Shown one piece after another: positions 5,239-10,175 of a stretch of 10,175 nt of DNA. Each line of letters opens with the position of its first letter. The stretch's first letter is position 1. Source of the stretch: Gammaproteobacteria bacterium (GTDB taxonomy: Bacteria; Pseudomonadota; Gammaproteobacteria; Xanthomonadales; Marinicellaceae); contig JAUHZH010000042.1 of NCBI GenBank assembly GCA_030426065.1, positions 1-10,175 on the forward strand. Direction: 5' to 3'. A program made the translations under genes and the position numbers. Below the pieces are notes generated by a model. It was given only the letters and a program-made list of their open reading frames with translations. It searched no databases and was not told where the DNA came from.

Positions 5239-5709
5239 ATGAATTTAGGCGTAACCATGTTTATCCAGATCATCGCTTTTTTGGGCGTGTGCTGGTTCAC
5301 AATGAAGTACATCTGGCCGGTAATTTTGGGCGCTATGGAAGAGCGTGAAAAGAAGATTGCTGACGGTTTGGCCGCCGGCAATCGTGCTGAAAAGGAATTG
5401 GAAGAAGCCAAAGGGAAAGCGGACAAAATGATTGGTGAAGCCAAAGAGCAAGCCAGTCAAGTCAAAGAACAAGCCAGTCAAATGGCCAGCAAAATCAAAG
5501 ACCAAGCGAAATCAGAAGCATTGGCTGAAAAAGAGCGTCAGCTCACTGCAGCCAAAGTAGAAATTGAGCAAGAAGCCTCGCGCGCCAAAGAAGATTTGCG
5601 CAAACAGGTGGCGGGTCTGGCAGTTGTTGGTGCCGAGCAGTTGTTGTCGAAAGAAATCGACGCCGACAAGCACGCTGACTTGCTTAATGATTTAATCAAA
5701 GAGATCTGA
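5239..5709 (+). CDS. atpF: ATP synthase Fo subunit b
   Basis: Subunit b is the membrane-anchored peripheral stalk that, as a dimer, holds delta and the alpha/beta head against the rotor. Its 156 residues equal the E. coli length. One N-terminal membrane helix (about 5-27) is followed by a long charged coiled coil (30-135) and a C-terminal delta-binding region with the family motif DLRKQVAGLAVVGAEQLL. Arg36, in the motif EEREKKIADGLAA, corresponds to conserved E. coli Arg36. Residues 69-75 and 76-82 are a tandem heptad duplication (KEQASQV, KEQASQM), visible as a 21-bp repeat in the DNA. As total length is normal, the repeat replaces rather than extends the usual stalk. GGAG (5227-5230) lies 8 nt before the ATG. 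atpH follows after 2 nt. Confidence 0.96.
   Translation: MNLGVTMFIQIIAFLGVCWFTMKYIWPVILGAMEEREKKIADGLAAGNRAEKELEEAKGKADKMIGEAKEQASQVKEQASQMASKIKDQAKSEALAEKERQLTAAKVEIEQEASRAKEDLRKQVAGLAVVGAEQLLSKEIDADKHADLLNDLIKEI
5443..5484 (+). repeat. 21-bp in-frame tandem repeat within atpF
   Basis: Two adjacent 21-bp units (5443-5463 and 5464-5484) share the first 18 bases except one silent change (GAG/GAA) and differ in the last codon (GTC/ATG). They encode KEQASQV and KEQASQM in the subunit b coiled coil. The near-identity at silent positions suggests recent duplication or slippage. Confidence 0.75.
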
Positions 5710-5711
5710 TC

Positions 5712-6239
5712 ATGAATGAGAGAGTCACTTTAGCTCGTCCGTATGCCAAAGCAGCATTTGAGTTTGCTAAGTCAGAATCGGTTGTTGAGCAATGGTCAAA
5801 AGACCTGTCAGTGGCTGGCGGCTTGGCCGGAAATGACGACGTGATGCAATTCATCAACCAGCCCAATGTGATGGTTGATCAGTTGATTGCGTTGTTGTGC
5901 GGTGATCAAGTCAGCGAACAATACGCCAATTTTGTTCGCATGATGGCAGAAAACGATCGATTGAGCTTGTTGCCAGAAGTGGCACAGCTGTTTCATCATT
6001 ACAAAGATGAAGACGAGCAAAGCCAATCGGTGGATGTTTATGCTGCCGTAGAATTGACAGAAGCTCAAAAGCAAGCTTTGACTGAAGCGCTCAGCAAAAA
6101 AACCGGTAAAAAGATCAGCTTGACTTCCCACATCGACACCACCCTGTTGGGCGGTGCACGCATCGTGTGTGGTGATTTGGTCATCGATGGCACCTTGCGT
6201 GGCAAAGTTGATCGTTTGAAGACGACATTAACGAATTAA
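5712..6239 (+). CDS. atpH: ATP synthase F1 subunit delta
   Basis: Delta caps the alpha3-beta3 head and joins it to the b dimer. The 175-residue protein is close to the usual 177. The N-terminal helical domain (about 1-105) opens with LARPYAKAAFEFA, the family's start motif. The C-terminal domain has the typical ELTEAQKQALTEALSKKTGK helix and ends in LGGARIVCGDLVIDGTLRGK, close to the family signature GGxxIRxGDxVxDGSxxG, with some substitutions (Ala-Arg for Ile-Arg, Thr for Ser). It starts 2 nt after the atpF stop, with AAAGAGAT overlapping the end of atpF as the likely ribosome-binding site. Its stop codon lies in the left arm of a 7-bp inverted repeat. Confidence 0.95.
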   Translation: MNERVTLARPYAKAAFEFAKSESVVEQWSKDLSVAGGLAGNDDVMQFINQPNVMVDQLIALLCGDQVSEQYANFVRMMAENDRLSLLPEVAQLFHHYKDEDEQSQSVDVYAAVELTEAQKQALTEALSKKTGKKISLTSHIDTTLLGGARIVCGDLVIDGTLRGKVDRLKTTLTN

Positions 6240-6254
6240 GTCATCAAGACTTAA
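6236..6254 (+). other. Hairpin at the atpH/atpA junction
   Basis: TTAAGTC (6236-6242) and GACTTAA (6248-6254) are perfect reverse complements with a 5-nt loop ATCAA. The atpH stop codon (6237-6239) is in the left arm, and the atpA ribosome-binding site GAGGAA begins about 12 nt after the stem. No T tract follows, so it is unlikely to terminate transcription. It could block 3' exonucleases or mark an RNA processing point. Confidence 0.5.
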
Positions 6255-6276
6255 GGAAAAGAAACGAGGAATACCA

Positions 6277-7824
6277 ATGCAAACGACATTGAATCCATCA
6301 GAAATCAGTGAATTGATCAAAGATCGAATCAAAGATTTTCAAGTTCAATCTGAAGCCCGTACCGAAGGCACCATCGTCAGTGCTCAAGACGGCATTGTAC
6401 GCATCCACGGTTTGGCCGATGTGATGCAAGGTGAAATGATTGAGTTACCTGGTAACACCTACGCACTGGCTTTGAACCTGGAAAGGGATTCAGTGGGTGC
6501 GGTAATTTTGGGTGACTACGGTCACATCTCTGAAGGCGACACGGCCAAATGTACCGGTCGCATTTTGGAAGTGCCTGTTGGCCCAGAATTGGAAGGCCGT
6601 GTTGTTGATTCATTGGGTATGCCCATTGATGGCAACGGTCCTGTTGAAGCCAAAATCACAGCTCCCATTGAAGTCATCGCGCCAGGCGTGATTGATCGTC
6701 AGTCGGTTGACCAACCAGTACAAACTGGTTTGAAATCGATCGATGCCATGGTGCCCATTGGCCGAGGTCAGCGTGAGTTGATCATTGGTGACCGTCAGAC
6801 AGGTAAAACTGCTGTGGCATTGGATGCCATCATCAACCAAAAGGGCAAAGACATCGTTTGTATCTACGTGGCCATCGGTCAGAAACGTTCTTCGGTTTCT
6901 GCTTTGGTACGTAAGTTGGAAGAGCACGGCGCCATGGACCACACCGTTGTGGTTGCTGCGACCGCTTCTGATTCTGCGGCCATGCAATACATCGCACCTT
7001 ATGCTGGTTGTGCCATGGGTGAGTATTACCGTGATCGCGGCCAAGATGCTTTGATCATTTATGATGATTTGACCAAGCAAGCTTGGGCTTACCGTCAGGT
7101 TTCTTTGTTGTTGAAACGTCCTCCTGGTCGTGAAGCCTATCCTGGTGACGTATTCTACTTGCACTCACGTTTGTTGGAGCGTGCTGCACGAGTCAATGCC
7201 GACTACGTGGAGCGATTCACCAACGGTGAAGTGAAAGGTCAAACCGGTTCTTTGACGGCATTGCCAATCATTGAAACACAAGCAGGTGACGTATCTGCAT
7301 TCGTACCCACCAACGTGATTTCGATCACCGACGGTCAGATTTTCTTGGGTACCGATTTGTTTAACTCAGGTATTCGTCCTGCGATTGACGCCGGTTTGTC
7401 GGTGTCTCGTGTGGGTGGTGCAGCACAAACCAAGATCATCAAGAAATTGGGTGGTGGTGTGCGTTTGGCCTTGGCCCAGTACCGTGAGTTGGCTGCCTTT
7501 GCTCAGTTTGCTTCTGACTTGGATGAAAACACCCGCGCTCAATTGGAGCGTGGTCAACGCGTAACTGAATTGATGAAACAAGCACAGTATTCTCCGATGA
7601 GTGTGGCCGAAATGGCGGTTTCATTGTACGCGATTGATCGTGGTTACATGGATGATGTTGAGTTGAACAAGATTGGTCGCTTCGAAAGCGCTTTGATTGA
7701 TCACATGAACTCATCATGTGAAGGATTGATGAATGACATCAACGCTTCTGGTAACTTCAATGACGACATTGAAGGCCAATTGAAAGCCGGTGTAGAAGCA
7801 TTCAAGAAAACAGGCAGCTGGTAA
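6277..7824 (+). CDS. atpA: ATP synthase F1 subunit alpha
   Basis: Alpha carries the non-catalytic nucleotide sites and completes the catalytic sites on beta. Its 515 residues match the E. coli size (513). The N-terminal beta-barrel spans about 1-95, the nucleotide-binding domain 96-380 and the C-terminal helical domain 381-515. The Walker A motif is GDRQTGKT at 171-178, the Walker B region is ALIIYDDLTKQA (about 258-269), and the arginine finger is Arg378 in SVSRVGG, equivalent to E. coli Arg376. The signature PAIDAGLSVSRVG is intact. AYRQVSLLLKRPPGREAYPG and HSRLLERAARV are as in other bacteria, with Trp270 where Val or Ala is common (KQAWAYRQ). A strong ribosome-binding site, GAGGAA, lies 8 nt before the ATG. 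Hairpins lie at both ends of this cistron. Confidence 0.98.
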   Translation: MQTTLNPSEISELIKDRIKDFQVQSEARTEGTIVSAQDGIVRIHGLADVMQGEMIELPGNTYALALNLERDSVGAVILGDYGHISEGDTAKCTGRILEVPVGPELEGRVVDSLGMPIDGNGPVEAKITAPIEVIAPGVIDRQSVDQPVQTGLKSIDAMVPIGRGQRELIIGDRQTGKTAVALDAIINQKGKDIVCIYVAIGQKRSSVSALVRKLEEHGAMDHTVVVAATASDSAAMQYIAPYAGCAMGEYYRDRGQDALIIYDDLTKQAWAYRQVSLLLKRPPGREAYPGDVFYLHSRLLERAARVNADYVERFTNGEVKGQTGSLTALPIIETQAGDVSAFVPTNVISITDGQIFLGTDLFNSGIRPAIDAGLSVSRVGGAAQTKIIKKLGGGVRLALAQYRELAAFAQFASDLDENTRAQLERGQRVTELMKQAQYSPMSVAEMAVSLYAIDRGYMDDVELNKIGRFESALIDHMNSSCEGLMNDINASGNFNDDIEGQLKAGVEAFKKTGSW

Positions 7825-7837
7825 ACAGCTAATTAAT

Positions 7838-7866
7838 AGGAGGCCGTTGTTCAAAGCAACGGCCTT
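7838..7866 (+). promoter_or_regulatory. Strong hairpin with buried AGGAGG in the atpA-atpG gap
   Basis: AGGCCGTTG (7841-7849) and CAACGGCCT (7857-7865) pair perfectly over 9 bp around the loop TTCAAAG, and G7840-T7866 adds a wobble pair. AGGAGG (7838-7843), a near-perfect Shine-Dalgarno sequence, runs into the base of the stem but is about 47 nt from the atpG ATG, too far to serve it. A TTG at 7847 starts a 7-codon frame ending TAG at 7870, but only 3 nt from AGGAGG. No T tract follows, so this is not a standard terminator. Roles in RNA stability, processing or lowering gamma expression are inference. Confidence 0.6.
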
Positions 7867-7890
7867 GTAGAACCCAAAAAAGGTTTTGAA

Positions 7891-8754
7891 ATGGCAGTTG
7901 GTAGTGAAATTGTAACCAAGATCAAAAGCGTGAAGTCAACCCGCAAGGTGACCACCGCTTTGGAAATGGTTTCAGCGAGCAAAATCAAAAAAGCCCAAGA
8001 CCAAATGCAATCGTCGCGTCCTTACACCCGTAAAGTGCGACAAATCATTGGTCACTTGGCAGCGGCAACGCCAGAGTACAAACACCCATTCCTGACAGAG
8101 AAAGAAGCGGACCGTGTGGGTTACGTGATCATTTCTACTGATCGAGGATTGTGTGGTGGTTTGAACTCGGGTGCCTTCAAGAAATGTGTACAACACATGC
8201 AGGAATGGCAAGCCAAGGGCAAAAAAGTGGATGTGGTCACCATTGGTAACAAAGCCGCATCGTTTTTTAAAAATGTCGATGTGGATTTGAAAGCCAACCG
8301 ATCTTCTCTGGGAGACACCCCTGAGTTGATTGATTTGATTGGTGTGGTCAAAGTCATGTTGGATGCTTTTGAAGCGGGCGAAATCAGTCACTTGTATTTG
8401 GTATTCAATGATTTTGTTAACACAATGACACAAACGCCTACCGTTGATCAATTGTTGCCGTTATCGGCTGAAGAGACAACGGTGGAACGTCAAGACAGCT
8501 GGGACTATTTGTATGAACCCAGTGCCAAAGACGTGTTGGATCACTTATTGACCCGTTACATTGAATCTTTGGTGTTCCAAGGTGTATTGGAAAACCTGGC
8601 CTCAGAGCATGCCGCACGCATGGTGGCGATGAAAGCCGCATCTGACAACGCCTCGGATTTGATCAAAGATTTGCAGTTGGTTTACAACAAAGCCAGACAG
8701 GCTGCCATTACCCAAGAAATTTCAGAAATTGTCGGCGGTGCCGCCGCAGTATAG
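7891..8754 (+). CDS. atpG: ATP synthase F1 subunit gamma
   Basis: Gamma is the central rotor shaft, one per complex, turning inside the alpha3-beta3 head. The 287-residue protein equals the E. coli length. The two ends that form the coiled-coil axle are well conserved: N-terminal EIVTKIKSVKSTRKVTTALE followed by MVSASKIKKAQDQM, and C-terminal YNKARQAAITQEISEIVGGA. The central Rossmann-like domain includes STDRGLCGGLNS. The start at 7891 places the family N-terminus correctly and has AAAAAGG about 8 nt upstream, weaker than the sites of atpA and atpD. The 66-nt gap from atpA holds a strong hairpin and is the longest between structural atp genes here. The atpD gene starts 11 nt after its stop, and the AGGAGA of atpD overlaps that stop. 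Confidence 0.97.
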   Translation: MAVGSEIVTKIKSVKSTRKVTTALEMVSASKIKKAQDQMQSSRPYTRKVRQIIGHLAAATPEYKHPFLTEKEADRVGYVIISTDRGLCGGLNSGAFKKCVQHMQEWQAKGKKVDVVTIGNKAASFFKNVDVDLKANRSSLGDTPELIDLIGVVKVMLDAFEAGEISHLYLVFNDFVNTMTQTPTVDQLLPLSAEETTVERQDSWDYLYEPSAKDVLDHLLTRYIESLVFQGVLENLASEHAARMVAMKAASDNASDLIKDLQLVYNKARQAAITQEISEIVGGAAAV

Positions 8755-8765
8755 GAGAAGTCATT

Positions 8766-10175
8766 ATGAGTTCAGGAAACATAGTACAGATCATTGGTGC
8801 CGTTGTTGACGTGGAATTTCCACGCGATTCTGTACCCAAATTGTATGACGCATTAAAAATCGCTGCGACCAGCACCACCTTAGAAGTTCAACAACAGTTG
8901 GGTGACGGTGTGGTCAGAACCATTGCATTGGGTTCTACCGACGGTTTGAAGCGTGGTTTGGAAGTCACCAACACAGGCGCAGCCATTTCTGTCCCAGTGG
9001 GCAAGAAAACTTTGGGTCGCATCATGAATGTTTTGGGTGAGCCCATTGACATGTGTGGTGACGTTGACGCTGAAGAGCACTGGGAAATTCACCGTGATGC
9101 ACCTGCTTATGATGAGCAAGCGGCTTCAGATGAAATCTTGGAAACAGGTATTAAAGTGATCGACTTGGTTTGTCCTTTTGCGAAAGGCGGCAAGGTGGGT
9201 CTGTTCGGTGGTGCCGGTGTAGGTAAAACCGTTAACATGATGGAGCTGATCAACAACATCGCGACCAAGCACTCAGGCTTGTCAGTTTTCGCCGGTGTGG
9301 GTGAGCGTACCCGTGAAGGTAATGACTTCTACTTTGAAATGCAAGAAGCCGGCGTTGTTAACGTTGAAAACTTCGAAGATTCAAAAGTGGCCATGGTTTA
9401 CGGTCAGATGAATGAGCCTCCTGGTAACCGTTTGCGTGTGGCTTTGACCGGTTTGACCATTGCTGAATATTTCCGTGACGAAGGTCGTGACGTACTGTTG
9501 TTCGTTGACAACATCTACCGTTACACTTTGGCAGGTACCGAGGTATCGGCTTTGTTGGGTCGTATGCCTTCTGCTGTGGGTTATCAGCCCACGTTGGCTG
9601 AAGAAATGGGTAAGTTGCAAGAGCGAATCACATCGACCAAGAAAGGTTCGATCACATCGATCCAAGCGGTATACGTACCAGCCGATGACTTGACCGATCC
9701 ATCACCAGCCACCACCTTTGCTCACTTGGACGCGACCGTTGTATTGTCTCGTTCGATTGCTGAGTTGGGTATTTACCCTGCGGTTGATCCTTTGGATTCA
9801 ACTTCACGTCAATTGGATCCACAATTGGTGGGTGAAGAGCATTACAACACCGCTCGTGCCGTACAAGGTACATTGCAACGCTACAAAGAGTTGAAAGACA
9901 TCATCGCGATTTTGGGTATGGACGAATTGTCAGAAGAAGACAAGCAAACTGTATACCGCGCGCGTAAAGTTGAGAAATTTTTCTCACAACCTTTCTACGT
10001 GGCTGAAGTATTTACCGGTACGCCAGGTACTTATGTGTCTTTGGCTGAAACCATCCGTGGTTTCAAAGGCATCATTGACGGTGAATACGACCACATTCCT
10101 GAGCAAGCTTTCTACATGGCAGGCACCATTGATGAGGTGTTAGAAAAAGCCAAGAAGATGGAAGCAAAAGCTGCA
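8766..10175 (+). CDS. atpD: ATP synthase F1 subunit beta, C-terminus cut by window edge
   Basis: Beta carries the catalytic ATP sites. From ATG 8766 the frame is open for 470 codons to the window edge, with no stop seen. AGGAGA lies 7 nt upstream. The N-terminal barrel covers about 1-80. The Walker A motif is GGAGVGKT at 148-155 (Lys154). GVGERTREGND (179-186, with Glu180 and Arg181) supplies the catalytic glutamate region, and DVLLFVDNIYRYT is Walker B. The C-terminal helical domain contains DELSEED, the equivalent of the DELSEED lever on gamma. The stretch TLAGTEVSALLGRMPSAVGY is of the gammaproteobacterial E. coli type. The chain has already passed the E. coli end (EKAKKL, 460 residues) and continues with Ala/Lys-rich residues, so a short tail is likely and the true stop is probably close. 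atpC is expected next. Confidence 0.97.
   Translation, partial: MSSGNIVQIIGAVVDVEFPRDSVPKLYDALKIAATSTTLEVQQQLGDGVVRTIALGSTDGLKRGLEVTNTGAAISVPVGKKTLGRIMNVLGEPIDMCGDVDAEEHWEIHRDAPAYDEQAASDEILETGIKVIDLVCPFAKGGKVGLFGGAGVGKTVNMMELINNIATKHSGLSVFAGVGERTREGNDFYFEMQEAGVVNVENFEDSKVAMVYGQMNEPPGNRLRVALTGLTIAEYFRDEGRDVLLFVDNIYRYTLAGTEVSALLGRMPSAVGYQPTLAEEMGKLQERITSTKKGSITSIQAVYVPADDLTDPSPATTFAHLDATVVLSRSIAELGIYPAVDPLDSTSRQLDPQLVGEEHYNTARAVQGTLQRYKELKDIIAILGMDELSEEDKQTVYRARKVEKFFSQPFYVAEVFTGTPGTYVSLAETIRGFKGIIDGEYDHIPEQAFYMAGTIDEVLEKAKKMEAKAA

Noticed and set aside
6610..7164. 184-codon minus-strand ORF inside atpA
   Set aside because: Shadow of the strongly conserved alpha subunit nucleotide-binding domain; no independent start signal or motif.
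7972..8451. 159-codon minus-strand ORF inside atpG
   Set aside because: Shadow of gamma-subunit codons; no ribosome-binding site or recognisable domain.
8733..8746. CGGCGG-TG-CCGCCG inverted repeat at the end of atpG
   Set aside because: It encodes the conserved GGAAA end of gamma, which explains the sequence. The loop is only 2 nt and no T tract follows.

Overview
The window reads as an ordinary, well-preserved chromosomal segment of a gammaproteobacterium. The beta subunit of ATP synthase matches the Escherichia coli type almost motif for motif. The lptM-dapF-DUF484-xerC order is the one known from gammaproteobacteria, and the XerC C-terminal half is very close to E. coli XerC. Leucine is written mostly as TTG, which is unusual for this class. 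I cannot name a genus with confidence; the c-subunit ending (FTFANPF) is of the kind seen in pseudomonads and xanthomonads.

Layout. Positions 1-879 on the minus strand hold the N-terminal 293 codons of an unrecognised lipoprotein, running off the left edge. A 111-bp divergent intergenic region (880-990) contains a palindromic -10-like element readable on both strands. The plus strand then carries a tightly packed set: lptM (991-1137), dapF (1130-1879), a DUF484 gene (1876-2559) and xerC (2537-3436). Each pair overlaps (8, 4 and 23 bp), so these look translationally coupled. A 172-bp gap (3437-3608) holds two kinds of short direct repeat, a good sigma70-like promoter and the start of a possible 14-residue leader peptide. 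The F1Fo ATP synthase operon follows in canonical order: atpI, atpB (a), atpE (c), atpF (b), atpH (delta), atpA (alpha), atpG (gamma) and atpD (beta). The last is open at the right edge after 470 codons; atpC would be expected next.

How the genes work together. atpB, atpE and atpF make the membrane Fo sector, and atpH, atpA, atpG and atpD make most of F1. AtpI helps c-ring assembly. All catalytic and proton-path residues I checked are present. DapF makes meso-diaminopimelate for peptidoglycan and lysine, LptM is a small outer-membrane lipoprotein that assists the LPS translocon, and XerC resolves chromosome dimers at dif.

No undescribed system, mobile element, CRISPR array or RNA gene is visible. 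The points worth a second look are regulatory or fine-scale: inverted repeats at three atp gene junctions (atpE/atpF, atpH/atpA, atpA/atpG), an A/T-rich translational-enhancer-like leader before atpE, a possible leader ORF overlapping the atpI start, direct repeats upstream of the atp promoter, a compact DapF, a tandem heptapeptide repeat in subunit b, and strong TTG leucine bias. Three genes are easy to miss: the edge-truncated lipoprotein, the 48-residue lptM and the edge-truncated atpD.
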